Assembly (NCBI GenBank): GCA_028023455.1
Contig: JAQFVV010000032.1
Location: 4,748,392 to 4,812,391, forward strand
From: Epiperipatus broadwayi
Lineage: Eukaryota; Onychophora; Udeonychophora; Euonychophora; Peripatidae
Direction of reading: 5' to 3'
Length of the DNA: 64,000 nt
Below, piece by piece: positions 52,256-63,427 of the stretch. Made by a program: the position numbers and the translations under genes. Under the pieces are notes generated by a model, which was not told the origin of the DNA, searched no databases, and saw nothing but the letters and a program-made list of their open reading frames with translations. Within the stretch, counting starts at the first letter, position 1. Each line of letters begins with the position of its first letter.

Positions 52256-52277
52256 TTTGGCACAACAACTGGGCCTG
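51932..52277 (+). repeat. Array of LTR-end/primer-site-like units
   Basis: TTCCATTACA or a close variant occurs six times (51932, 51990, 52047, 52113, 52175, 52246) at 55-72-base spacing. Most copies are followed by a degenerate form of the primer-binding site: TTTGGCACACAAACTGTGGG at 52057, TTTGACACGACAATGTGG at 52123, TTTGGCTTTCCCAATGTTTG at 52185, and TTTGGCACAACAACTGGGCC at 52256. The last is at the true LTR/internal boundary. The 3' LTR has four units (60327, 60384, 60421, 60524), one followed by TTTGGTGCCTCAAAGTTAGG. The LTR's 3' end is thus a tandem reiteration of its own terminus plus primer site. Confidence 0.75.
52256..52275 (+). promoter_or_regulatory. Primer-binding site for reverse transcription
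   Basis: TTTGGCACAACAACTGGGCC directly follows the CA end of the 5' LTR. It resembles TGGCGCCCAACGTGGGGC, complementary to the 3' end of tRNA-Lys, used by many LTR retroelements. The match is degenerate, so the tRNA identity is tentative. Confidence 0.6.
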
Positions 52278-53640
52278 AAATAAGCTAATTAGAGCTTGAA
52301 ATACCCCACATACCTGAGAGATGTATAGTTTAAAGAAAGAGAAGCATTTTTGTGTAATTTATATATATATATAGAAATATTTTGGCCTTATGTTTAGATG
52401 GTGATTGTTACTATTATTGTATTTTTTTAATGATGAAAGATAAATATAGTCATGAAGCTGTTTAATTTCAATTTAAAAATTATATTGATGGTGTTAAATT
52501 ATAGCATAATAATTTTGTCCATATTTGGAAAATTTATGTTGTAGAAAATCTATAATTTTTAAGGTTGGATTGGATATTTGATTGTTGGAGTTTGGTTCAT
52601 TCTGTTGCAAGTATTGATGTTGGATGAGGAATTTTTATCATTGTCTTGAGGATGTGATGCATTCATGTCACTTGTGATTGATTGATCTCATTTACTGCTC
52701 CAACCCAAATTTTGATGTTTGTTATTATTTATCATGAAGCAGTTAACAGTAGTCCTGCCATGATTTTACCTTTAAGACTCCAGAGAGAGTAAGGTATAAT
52801 TATTTTTGATATATGTATAATACTTGCCTCTAAGACTCCCAAAGATGAGCAAGGAAATATTTTATAAATAATAGCCCCTAAGACATGGGTGTAAGCAGGG
52901 CAGTGCAATAGGGTTTTCAGAAAATTATTATGGGTTGTAGTAGCTTAGATAGAATGAAATGTGATAATCATCTAAGTGTTCATGAAACATTGTATGCTTT
53001 AAGAATAGTGATTGAATTCTTTTATCTATATCAAAGTTGTGAAGTGCTAATCAATCTTTTGGCTGTCAGTATCTGTCAGATCTTTAGAGGAATGGATTAG
53101 TATATAACATAAATATATAGCACCAAACTTCGGGGCTCGGTTAATTGATTATTCTTGATGACAAATAATCTATTACATTGATTATCAACTAGGGTTTGAA
53201 AACAAACATATCAATATTTTATTTTCCATTATAAGTGACCTTTAAACATGAAGTTTAATTAGTGAATGTTTGTTGATGACAAATTACATTAGTACAATTT
53301 TAGTAAAATAATGTTTTGGGCACTAGAGTAAATAATTAGTGAAGTTGATTTTTTTTTAATCTATATTAAATGTTATTAAGTTTTAAGGTCCAGAAAATTT
53401 ATAGGTATCAATTTAATAAGTTTATGCTTAACTACCATTATCTTGAGTGTGAAAGTTATCTCACAATATTATTGAATTAGTTGTTTTCAAGGCATGTGAA
53501 CATTTTATTGTATTTTAAATATTTCAAGGTTATATTGAATTTGATATGAAATTTCCACATTTCAATATTGTATAAGTGTAGAAAATTTATTATCATTAAA
53601 TATAAATAAATGTTAGCTAGTGATCTCAGTTGTTACTCTA
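52276..53640 (+). other. Leader of the LTR element, no ORF seen
   Basis: Between the primer site and the nested LINE there is no usable frame. A motif CCTCTAAGACTCC or close variant recurs near 52775 and 52830, with a related CCCCTAAGACATGG at about 52887, suggesting a small tandem repeat. It may include a packaging signal, which is not demonstrable from sequence alone. Confidence 0.5.
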
Positions 53641-53641
53641 T

Positions 53642-55850
53642 ACATATATTCAATCAATCAATCAATAATAGTCTGTCCAATAGACAGGTCCAGAGAGTAG
53701 TCACTACATAAGTTCATCCATTCTTCCATTCCATTCTCTTCCTTGCCCACTTCCTCAATTCCACATAACCCCTTCCATCTTGTATATCATCCAATAATGT
53801 CAATCTCTTCTGTCCTTTCTTTTTATTTCCACTCACCATTCCTTCCAAAACATCTTTCATTAAACTATAATTTTTTCTTAGTATATGTCCAATCCAATTT
53901 CTCTTTCTCTCTTTGATACTTTTAATCAATCTTCTTTCCCTCATTAACTCTTTTCAAAACTTCTTCATTTGTTATTTTATTCACCCAACTGATTTTTTCC
54001 ATTTTTCTCCATATCCACATCTCAAAAGCTTCCAGTCGTTTCTTAATTCTATTACTCAATGTCCATGTCTCACAACCATACATTAATACACTCCACACAT
54101 AACATTTAATTAATCTTTTCCTTAATTCTCTTTCCATAGGTCCACAAAATATCTTCTTTCTTTTTACAAATATCACCTTTGCCAATGCTATTATTCTTTT
54201 AACTTCATCTTCACTTCTTCCATCCTCACTCAACCAACAACCCAAATATCTAAATCCCTTCACCTGCTGCACCATGTCATCATGGATTCCAATTTGCAGT
54301 CTTTTTGCATCTCTCCCTATCCATAAACACTTAGTCTTTTCAATATTAATCTTCATTCCATATGCCATACATCCTTCTTCCAATTTATTCAACATATTCT
54401 GAAGATCATTTTCTTCCTCAGCAATAAGAGCCATATCATCTGCAAATCTTATACACTTTATTACTCTCCCTCCAACATTTGCTCCTCCACAATCCAAATA
54501 ATTATTTAGCATATCTTCTAAATAAATATTAAACAAAACAGGTGACATACTACATCCTTGCCTAACTCCACTTTCTATATTCACTTCATCAGTCTCATTA
54601 CATCCAAATCTAACTCTTATTCTTTGACCATTATACATATTCCATATCAATCGTCTTTCTTGCAGAATACTCCTTTATCTCTTAAGATAGACATCAGTTT
54701 ATTCCAACTTACTCTATCAAATGCCTTTTCTAAATCTACAAAACATATACCAATTCCTTTATCTCTTTCAATATATCTTTCTGCAATTGTCCTAACAATA
54801 CCAATAGCATCTCTTGTGCTTTTCCCTTTCCGAAAACCAAACTGTTCTTCAGCAATATAATAGTCAACCTTCCCATAAATCCTTTGAGTTAAAATCCTCA
54901 ATAACACCTTAGAAACATGAGACAATACACTTATTGTCCTATACTCTTCACATTTAACAGCTTTCTTCTTTTTAGCAATTGGAATCATTATAGTTCTTAA
55001 AAAATCTTCAGGCCAAACTCCACTATTATATATCAAATTGCAAAGTCCAACTATTTCCGTCATAGTAAATTCTCCCATTTCTCTCAAAAATTCTATAGGT
55101 ACTGCATCAAATCCAATAGCCTTACCATTCTTCATTTGTGCAATTGCCTTTCTTACTTCATCTGGCAATATGTCCATACCTCTAGCATCCATTGCAACAT
55201 CTTCTTCATTTTCAAGTTCATAACTAATTAAATTATTTCCTCTACTAAACAGATACCGAATATATTCTTCCCATCTTTTTAATATATTATTACTATCGGT
55301 TAACCTTCTTCCATTCTTATCCGCAATCTCACTTGCTACCCATGTCTTTTTCTCCCAAGAAATACTTTGTATTCTATCAAATGCTAGATCATATCTTTTC
55401 ATCTGTTGAAACCTTTCTATCTCTTTACATTCTTGCTCCAACCACTTTTCTTTTGCTAAATCTGTTTCTCTTCCTAATTCATTATTAAATTTCCTATATT
55501 CCTTTTGCCCTTCCTCAGTATTTACATTCTTCCACCATCTCCGCACTTCCATCTTTTCCAACATACCTTCAGTTATCCAAGGTCTTTTAGCTTTTCTCAC
55601 ATGAATAATACCTATTTCATTTTTTGCTATTTTCAAGAATACCTCTTTAATTCTGTTCCAACACTCATCAGAGCTATTAATATAGTTCCCATCCTGAACA
55701 ATTCTTTTAAATTCATTTTGACATATTAAGCCAAATTTTCCTTTTTCCATTTGTCTCAATTTATCCAAGTCCCATCCTGTGTATCTTTTCCCTCTTTTAA
55801 TTCTTTTTAAACTTAACTTTAATTTAGCCATCACCAAATTATTATATTAG
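53642..55850 (-). mobile_element. 5'-truncated LINE nested in the LTR element
   Basis: The minus-strand LINE ends in a short tandem tail, read on the plus strand as (CAAT)n at 53651-53666. A small hairpin (CTGTC/GACAG) precedes it in the 3' UTR. The 5' end is cut within the last residues of the endonuclease domain near 55840. Microsatellite-like tails rather than poly(A) are typical of RTE-related LINEs. No clear target-site duplication was found. It lies between the LTR element's primer site and its ORF, so it would disrupt the leader of any genomic RNA. Confidence 0.8.
53714..55837 (-). pseudogene. LINE reverse transcriptase (RTE-like), two frameshifts
   Basis: Three frames (55837-54647, 54650-53922, 53944-53714) join into about 710 codons. 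The first 10 residues match the tail of the endonuclease domain. Reverse transcriptase motifs follow: GFDAVPIEFLREMG (242-255), IPIAKKKKAVKCEEYR (285-300), EEQFGFRKGKSTRDAIG (330-346) and CFVDLEKAFDRVSW (365-378, catalytic Asp). The second piece has GVRQGCSMSPVLFNIYLE (28-45) and FADD (69-72), then YGCETWTLSNR and EAFEMWIWRKM. The third piece ends with KRNWIGHILRKN. All catalytic aspartates survive. Single-base frameshifts near 54655 and 53935 inactivate it. Families of this type are common in insects; exact clade placement needs a tree. Confidence 0.9.
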
Positions 55851-56117
55851 AGAAATTTATTAATGTTATAGTGATAGATGAGACTTTTTATAAGCCAAAA
55901 AGTTCATGAGTTTAAACAACTAAAATTTAGATTATTGGATAGCTATTATGTATCATAAAATTAAAAAGGCTTGTACTTTACTTAGTTGAGTAATTGCTTG
56001 TTGAGATAATGATTGGAGATGGTGAGCCCTTGATCTGTGGTAATTACTACATAGAAATATATATATATATCTTAGATATTTTTTGTATGAGTATATAATA
56101 TTACAGTACTAGTAATA

Positions 56118-57452
56118 ATGGATAATAGTAATAAAATGCCAGTTAGAGGTGATTTTGATTTAAGAGATTTTATGGAAAAATTTAAAGCAGAGTTAAAAGC
56201 GGATCTTAGAGCTGAAATAAAAATTTACTTTGGTAACATAAGGGCTGGATTAAAAATCGACTGTGATGAATTTAAAGCTGAGATGAAAACCAACTCTGAG
56301 AGACTAGGGTCTACATTAAATACCAATTATGATGAAGTTTCCTTTAGATTAGAGACAAATTCTGATGAACTTTCCCAGAAACTAGAGACTAGTTTAAAAA
56401 CCAACTCTGATGAACTTTTTAGAGAATTAAAAGTTGCATCAAAAGCTCTGGTAGATGATAGTGTTATGAGTATAGACACAAAAGTTGATGAAGAACTGAA
56501 AGAATTAAAAGTGTCTGACAAAATCTGTAGTAAAAATCTTGAATTAGTTGATGAAAATTTTGAAGAATACAAAGAACCCATTGAAGTGATTAGTAAAAAT
56601 ATAAAAGAAAATGAAGAGTATGTTAAAATGGTTGATAAAGATAATGAATTATATGATAAAATTTTAAAAGAACCTCAAGAGTCTCTTGAATTAATTAATA
56701 ATGATAATGTAAGAGAGAGTAAGTTGTTTGAAGAGGTAGTTGAAAGAAAGACTATAAAGAAACCTAAAAATTTTGATGAATACTATAGTGAGGATAAAAG
56801 AGTTGATGAATCTGTAGAAATAAAATTAAATTCTTTAGGTGAAAAATATCTAAAGTTATTAGACAATGAATTACCAAAGATTACGGATAATACCAGTAAT
56901 AAATTTAAAGATAAAATGCAAAATCTAGTTCAAAAATGTACCATTAATTGTGGAAACGTTTATACAAAAATTAATATTTACAAAGAAATATTCTTTACAA
57001 GAATTAACAATATAATATGTAATGTAAATTTTATGAAAGTAGAAATTGATCAAAATAGAGATTTAGGCAAAGCCAAAATAAAACTTAAATTCAGAAGTAA
57101 GGAGAAAATTAAAATAGATTTTCTTAAAGAGATAATTTATCCCAATAAAAATATGAAGAAAATTAAAGTAAAATTCAAAGAGATGAGTAGAGAGAAGTTT
57201 AAAATAAATTATCTTAAAGGAAGTATAGATTTTATAAAAGATATTGGAAAAGCCAAAGTTAGACTTAAAGTTATAGATGGAATGATAAATAATATTGATT
57301 TTCTTAGAGAGAAGATTGACAAAGAAAGAGATGTAGGGAAAGCAAAGGTAAAATTTAAAAGAATGAATAAAAAGATATTTGATTTGAATCTTGGTAGAAA
57401 GAGGATTGATGAGAAAAAGAAATTGGTAAAGCCAAAATTAAACTTAAAATAA
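56118..57452 (+). CDS. Coiled-coil repeat protein of the LTR element (gag position)
   Basis: 444 codons starting MDNSNKMPVRGDFDLRDFME, in the place where gag would lie. Residues 48-104 are 11-residue repeats (NSERLGSTLNT, NYDEVSFRLET, NSDELSQKLET, NSDELFRELKV), a hendecad pattern that predicts a coiled coil. Residues 105-300 are charged and helical-looking. From residue 313 a 30-residue repeat recurs with GKAK-like marks at 317, 347, 377, 407 and 437 (GKAKxKLK ... IDFLKExI pattern). The C-terminal half is strongly basic, which could suit RNA binding, but there is no CCHC zinc knuckle. The ORF ends at a frameshift within the last repeat, and repeat sequence continues beyond it. I recognise no family. 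The gag-like role is inferred from position only. Confidence 0.65.
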   Translation: MDNSNKMPVRGDFDLRDFMEKFKAELKADLRAEIKIYFGNIRAGLKIDCDEFKAEMKTNSERLGSTLNTNYDEVSFRLETNSDELSQKLETSLKTNSDELFRELKVASKALVDDSVMSIDTKVDEELKELKVSDKICSKNLELVDENFEEYKEPIEVISKNIKENEEYVKMVDKDNELYDKILKEPQESLELINNDNVRESKLFEEVVERKTIKKPKNFDEYYSEDKRVDESVEIKLNSLGEKYLKLLDNELPKITDNTSNKFKDKMQNLVQKCTINCGNVYTKINIYKEIFFTRINNIICNVNFMKVEIDQNRDLGKAKIKLKFRSKEKIKIDFLKEIIYPNKNMKKIKVKFKEMSREKFKINYLKGSIDFIKDIGKAKVRLKVIDGMINNIDFLREKIDKERDVGKAKVKFKRMNKKIFDLNLGRKRIDEKKKLVKPKLNLK

Positions 57453-58110
57453 GAAGTGATGATGTGATTAGTAAAGATTTTCTTTGAGAAAATATAGCTA
57501 AGGAAAGAGATTTAAGTAAATCTAAAGTTAAACTGAAAAGAATTAATATAGAACAGGATAATATTAATGGTGTAAAACAAAATGATTTTCAAGAATTCTT
57601 TAATGTTGAAGTTGTATCACATCAATCTGATTTGCGATTTTTAAAGGATTATTTAGAAAATTTGAATGAATACCATTCAAAATTGCCCAGAGAATTGTTT
57701 TTAATTGAACATAGAACAAGTGAAGTAAAATAAAGACTTACTCAAGTCGATGATGTTTATCAAGATAGTCAAAGGAAAGGTAATAGATTATCTGATAAAA
57801 TAGCAACTGTTATTGATAAAGTTAAGAATTATGTTAGTGCTTATGATCAAGTTACTATTTATGTAAAGGATATAGATGCAGAATCTAAGGAGTTCATAGC
57901 AAAATCTTTAGATACTTATCTCAAAATTATTCTAAAGCAATTGAATTATACCAAAACGTTATATAAAAATCTTGTAAATCAAAGCAAATTTCTTCACAGA
58001 ATTCAACATACTGGAAATTCTTTTCAAGAAGAATTAAAAAGGCACTTTTGATTATTATTTTTTTTTAAAGAAAACTTGGACAAATATCTAGATGATCTGA
58101 AAGATAGATA
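57453..58110 (+). pseudogene. Continuation of the coiled-coil ORF after frameshift
   Basis: In a shifted frame the 30-residue repeat goes on (IRSDDVISKDFL, stop, ENIAKERDLSKSKVKLKRIN). A further charged helical region follows (DNINGVKQNDFQEFF ... YHSKLPRELFL, stop, RLTQVDDVYQDSQRK ... LDTYLKIILKQLNY) to about 58050. The original protein was therefore roughly 200 residues longer. One frameshift and at least three stops interrupt it. Confidence 0.6.
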
Positions 58111-58244
58111 TAAATAAATGAATATGGTTATTAATAAGAAAAATAATATTCTTTAAACCATGTTAGTCCTTAGAAAGATTACAAATTTGAGAAGTTTTTC
58201 GATATCTCATAATTAATTAGTTATTTGCAAAGACATTTTTTTTT

Positions 58245-58258
58245 GGTGGATTAGGGGG
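58245..58258 (+). promoter_or_regulatory. Polypurine tract
   Basis: GGTGGATTAGGGGG, preceded by a T-run, lies 3 bases before the TG start of the 3' LTR. It is the usual position for the plus-strand primer. The two central T residues are tolerated in many elements. Confidence 0.7.
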
Positions 58259-58261
58259 TAT

Positions 58262-60530
58262 TGTAAATATCGATAAGTCTATCTATATTTTAAAAATTAT
58301 CATTTGTTATTAAAAAAAAATCTCTTTGAGTTGATGTTTATATATGAAGTATTATTATTGTTTATGGTTATTAGGTATAGTTATTGTTTGAAGTTATTAT
58401 TTTATTTATATGTTGATGGTACATCGTTATGAATATTTAATTATTATAAATAAATAAAGACATATAAATTGTTGATTATATAAAAAAATTATTTTATTTG
58501 CAGTGATTATTAAAAAAATGCAATATTATTATTTATGTATATATATATATTTTTAAAGCTGTCAAATAAATTTTCAATTTAATATTTTTTTATATATATG
58601 CTTGATATTTTTTTTTTAATGTTAATTGTTTAAAATAAAACATGTGTAACAATGGTTTTCAAAACAGCATTTGCTAGCATGTGGAACAACAGCAACAACA
58701 AAAAGAAGCCATTATTATTAGGATAGTGATTAAACAAACAAAAGGATAAAAATTTGTTGTACTTTGTTTCTTTGAAATTGCCATTCTTAAGAATAGTGGA
58801 ATAAGATAAATTTCTGTAATCAATACATAAACATGACTGGCTAATATATATATATCACAGCCAAGGGGCTGTGCCGTTTTCTTTCATTTATTCCAAGGCA
58901 GTTTAAAAAGAAAAACTAAGCAAATTTCAACACATGAATTTCATCGTGTCTGAAGCTGAAATTTGATATAGCTATCTGGAATCTATAATGGTCAATCTAA
59001 TAATAATCTGGAGGTAACTAAAAGTAATTAATACATTGGATTCAACATGTCAATTATTATTTTTTTTTCAAGGAGAGAAATTTAAAAAGGAAAAATAAAG
59101 TATATATGTGCATTTGGAAACTAATAATTTTTTCTAACATGACATTTCTTCAATTCAATTTGGCTCTAGAATGCATTCTAATATTAAATGGATAAAGGAA
59201 TAAAACAATGGAATAAGTTGACTTTTGAAAGAAAAATAAATAAGTGAACTTTGAAAGGTAGTAAATAATTTTATATGTATAAATGATATATAAATATATT
59301 TTTGAGATCGATATTTTTGTTTACTTTTATTTTTCATTATAAAAATATAACGTTTTTATAAATATTCAATTCAAGCGTCTTGTTTTCTAACAGCAATAAA
59401 CGTTTAACAGGTGTCAAAATTAACACTTAAGTAATTTAAAATCTTAAAGTATGGCTTATAAGTTTGGGTTGCATATGAGTTGTTATGTATATTTTAATAA
59501 GTAAATTTATATTCGCAAATTTTTATTATAAAAATTGTTTTATTATTAATTTATGTATTTCCATTTTTTTAACTTCATATAATAATTCTTATGCAGACCA
59601 AAACAATAATTTATATATATTTGCTGTATATAATATTTTTTTTTTTTTTTGAATATCTGAAAAATATAAATATGGATTTGTATTTATATTAATACCTACT
59701 TGTTAAGCACAGATATGTCTTTATCTATTTAATATATATACTTATTGTAAATATATATGTATATTTATTATTTGGGTTTGTATTTAAAACTTATTTAAAA
59801 CATTGATACTACCTAAAATTAAATCATAATATAGAAATAAAGGATGTACTATTTGTTTTATAGATAATGCCTTTGTAATTTATTAGAAAGTGTATTAATA
59901 TTTTATTCTTATTTTTCTTTTAATGCCAGAGTCATTATGAAATTAATTGAATTCACAATTTAATAGAGGATAACTTCATATTTCACTTATTGTTTAGTCT
60001 TTAGGCCACTTACACATATTATTATTCATTGATATGTTTAGATATACATAAATTTACATAATAGATGTGTATATTGGATTTAATAGAATTCCCTTTGTTT
60101 CTGATATATATTTGATTAGTTAGTCATATCAACCTTGAAAATAAATTATAATGATAGATCTCATTGCTCTGTATGATTTTAGATTTATTTCATGTATAGC
60201 TAGTTGGAAGGGCATATAAACAATTTATTTAAATATAACTGGGATAATTTTATCTTTCTTCATTTAAATTATACAATTTATTATATTAGGCTTTCTCAAC
60301 AATTGGATTCATTTAGATTACGTATATTCCATTACATTTATCATCCAATGATTGAAGCATTATTTTCTTATTATATATTGACGTTCCATTACATTTGATT
60401 TATAATATGTTTGTTTAATTGTCCATTACATTTGGTGCCTCAAAGTTAGGAGCCTGGTTAACTAATGATTATTGTTGCAAAGGTTCATATGTTTATTTTC
60501 ATTTGAGATCATATAAAGATACATTCCATT

Positions 60531-60533
<3 letters not shown>
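58262..60533 (+). repeat. 3' LTR (2272 bp)
   Basis: Direct copy of 49887-52255. It ends ATACATTCCATTACA at a TA microsatellite. Its terminal array has four TTCCATTACA units against six in the 5' LTR. It retains the CACAGCC/GGCTGTG hairpin at 58856-58873. Confidence 0.9.

Positions 60534-60586
<53 letters not shown>
60534..60586. repeat. TA microsatellite at the element's right flank
   Basis: About 26 TA units follow the 3' LTR. The 5' LTR is preceded by a shorter TA tract (49875-49886), indicating insertion into a pre-existing TA repeat. Confidence 0.95.
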
Positions 60587-60589
<3 letters not shown>

Positions 60590-63340
60590 GAAATGTAGAA
60601 ATAAGCACAAACAAAAATTCTTGTAGATATTTATTAAAATATATACACTGGAATAACTGTTAAGGGTTAAATAATAATTTTGATACTTAAAATTATTATA
60701 AATTATTTTAAATGTAACATTTAAAAAGTCCATTTAATGTTTATTCTGATTTTGATAATTAAAACAAACTTGTTTTTATGTTACAATAGATAATGCTCAT
60801 AATTATAAAATTTCCTTATTAATTTATTACATTAAGAATTTTTTTAAACTAAAGCTTGGGATTTTAAAGGAGTAAGAAAACTTTGAGATAAAAATTTGGT
60901 TTTAATTAATATAAATTGAAAAGTCATTAACTTTTTTTAAGGTAAAGAAAAAAATTACTTAATTACTGTTTTCAAATTCCACCATACAGTATAAAAGGTG
61001 GATTTAAAAGATCCTATTACTATGAAGCTATAACTGAAGACAAGTCAGCTGTTAATAATGTCACAATGATAAAGAGTTTGAATTTACATGGAGCCAAACC
61101 CAGCTTTTATGTCATTCATAGCTTTTATTTGTAACAGAAAGCTAACTTGAGTTTATTAAATTATACTGACTGGATGTCAACAATCACTTGATATATACCT
61201 TTCTCAAAGATTTCATTAATCCAGTCTACTGTGTTAGAAGTAGTCAGAATGCTGAAAGATTCCAGTACTAGACAGTAAACTGAAAGACTACCATGCTATG
61301 ACTTTATATATATTCTGATTAATCTATATGCAAAGAAGCACAAAAATATAATTACTGCTGGTCATATAAAGATTTTCCATGCTGCTATTTATTTTATGAA
61401 GAATGATATCAATCACTAATGAAAAAAGATATCTGGTTTTAAAGGTAAACAATTTTTAATTAAATTATTTAACTAAAAATAAAACAAGTAAAGAAATAAT
61501 AAATGGATGTGTTCCCATTATTATTCATAAATGATATTTCCAGTTTTATTTTATTAAAAAAAGTAGACTAAGAAACTTTATTGTAAATGAAGAAATAAAA
61601 AGCTTGAGTTTTAATGAACTTTCCAAACTTATTTTTAAAAAAACCTTTACTAACAATTAAAGATAACAGATTAATAACTTTAATTTGTAAGAAGATAATA
61701 ATACTATGCACATATGTGTGAATTTTATGTATATTTTTCAACACTGAATTATGTTTTGTGAAAATATAATATGGTTTAATAAGTTTATTTTTTAACTAAT
61801 GAAATATCAGTCTGCACATATTTCCATTGATACTCACATATATATGAAAACAGTTATTATTTATATATCATTAAAATTGTGATAGCTTATTTTATTATTA
61901 TATGACAATTCAAATATATTACAGCATGTCTATGTGCTTATATAGATGTGTATCATGTAGACACATATATGTTAAAATTAATCATTTATGCATTATTAAA
62001 ATAAATTGATTTTTATTATTAGTTTATGACAATTCTAATATGTTAATTTTAGAATTGTTATGCAGCATGGACTGTATGCTTATTTGTATATGTGTTTAAT
62101 GAAAATATCTTGAAATATTTGTAAATTACAATGTGATAATTTATTTTTGATTATTATTATAATCAATATCAGAACGATGTATAACATACTTTACAGACCT
62201 TAATTTTATTTTATTGTTTCTAATTAATAAATTTATATTTTTTTAAGTTATTCCAGTGAATTTATTCAATCCCAAAATAGATTTAAATGATTAAAATTGG
62301 TATTATTTACTCACAAAAACAGTTATAGAGCTCTTGCTCTCTGAATTGGATTTAAGTATGTGCATTGATAATTGTTTGTATTTCTGTCCTAAGTTTGGCA
62401 GTCGCTGAATATTTAACCTGGTCTATAGTGGACCCATTTATTAAGCATGGTCTATAATGGACCCATTTCAAACCAGTCATAGTGTTGACTGCTTTATTTT
62501 TTTGATTATTTATGATTAAATAAATGATTATTATTATTCTCTAAAATGCTTATGAACTTATAACTAGTTTATATATTAAAGTTTATATTTTGTTTATTTC
62601 GGGAAGATGATTTTCCATTACTCCAGGTTTACTGTATTACATTTTATCATTTCAATATATTCTATTAAGATATCTTTTGTGTAAAAAAAACTATTTTGAT
62701 GCAAATTAATATGCATTTTTAAAGAAAGCTAGTAAGTTAACTCTCGGTTCTAAATTAAATATAAATATTCAATTAATTAATTAATTATGAGGAATATTAA
62801 TGAAATCAATCTTAATCATTCAATTAAAAGATATATAGATTTAAAGTTTTTTAAGTTATTTTAGATATGATGAATGTAAAAGGTAATTTTATTATGCATC
62901 ACCTTACCCTACTAATTTGTATTTCAGATAGCAATAGCAATAATAAATAATGTACATAAATTTAATAAATTAATATATAATTTAATAACTTGAATGTATG
63001 ACCTTTTATTTCAGTAAAATATAAAGACGATGATTTCAATAATGACAAACAGATATATTTTAGTATAACAATAGCTTTATTATAAATAACAAGTATATAA
63101 ACAAAATAACAAAATTATAAGTGAATAATAAATTTTATAACATTTTAAATAAATATTATTGTTTGGTCTCACGAATAAGCTAATCTTGGGTTATGATAAT
63201 GTGTGTAATCCTAAAGTGTTGCAAAGACATGACACTATATTGAAGAGGGCTGAACAGTATTAAGTTAAACTTAATCTAACTTACAGGAGAATAAGAATGG
63301 TTTATAATGTTCTTAATTATCTTTTTTTTTATATGTCAAA
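60587..63340. other. No gene seen; small duplication at 62418-62470
   Basis: AT-rich sequence without supported ORFs. At 62418-62470 the phrase GGTCTATARTGGACCCATTT occurs twice, 29 bases apart, a short tandem duplication. Confidence 0.55.
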
Positions 63341-63427
63341 GCATCGGCCAGGAAGCGAACCCACAACAACTGTCTGCAACTGCTTGCTTGCAAGGCAGCT
63401 GTGCTGACCTCTTGGTCACCAATCCTT
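63341..63427 (-). repeat. tRNA-like sequence (SINE head or tRNA pseudogene)
   Basis: The minus strand shows an A-box-like TGGTGACCAAGAGGTC, an anticodon-loop-like CTTGCAA (TGC, alanine type) and a B-box-like GGGTTCGCTTCC. The ends ATTGG and CCGAT could pair as part of an acceptor stem. The middle is longer than a normal tRNA and the anticodon stem pairs poorly, so a functional tRNA is unlikely. No SINE body or tail is identified. Confidence 0.5.

Larger units (their letters stand above)
49887..60533 (+). mobile_element. LTR retroelement, non-autonomous, with nested LINE
   Basis: Two direct repeats (49887-52255 and 58262-60533) begin TGTAAATATCG and end CATTCCATTACA, the canonical TG...CA form. 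A tRNA-complementary site follows the first and a purine tract precedes the second. Both outer flanks are TA repeat, so the element sits in a TA microsatellite and the short target duplication cannot be read. The internal region holds a long leader, an inserted minus-strand LINE and one coiled-coil ORF. No protease, reverse transcriptase, RNase H or integrase motif is visible, so it would need another element's enzymes. The LTRs differ by scattered substitutions and indels, showing it is not recent. Confidence 0.85.

Noticed and set aside
54558-54860. Plus-strand frames opposite the nested LINE (also 55038-55223 and 55505-55729)
   Set aside because: They are antisense shadows of the reverse transcriptase gene, with no family motifs of their own.
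56327-56581. Ser-rich minus-strand frame
   Set aside because: It is an antisense shadow of the coiled-coil ORF. Glu/Asp/Lys codons read as Ser/Phe/Leu in reverse.
49887-60533. The 2.3-kb direct repeats as a plain segmental duplication
   Set aside because: TG...CA ends, a primer-site match directly after the first repeat and a purine tract directly before the second fit LTRs much better.
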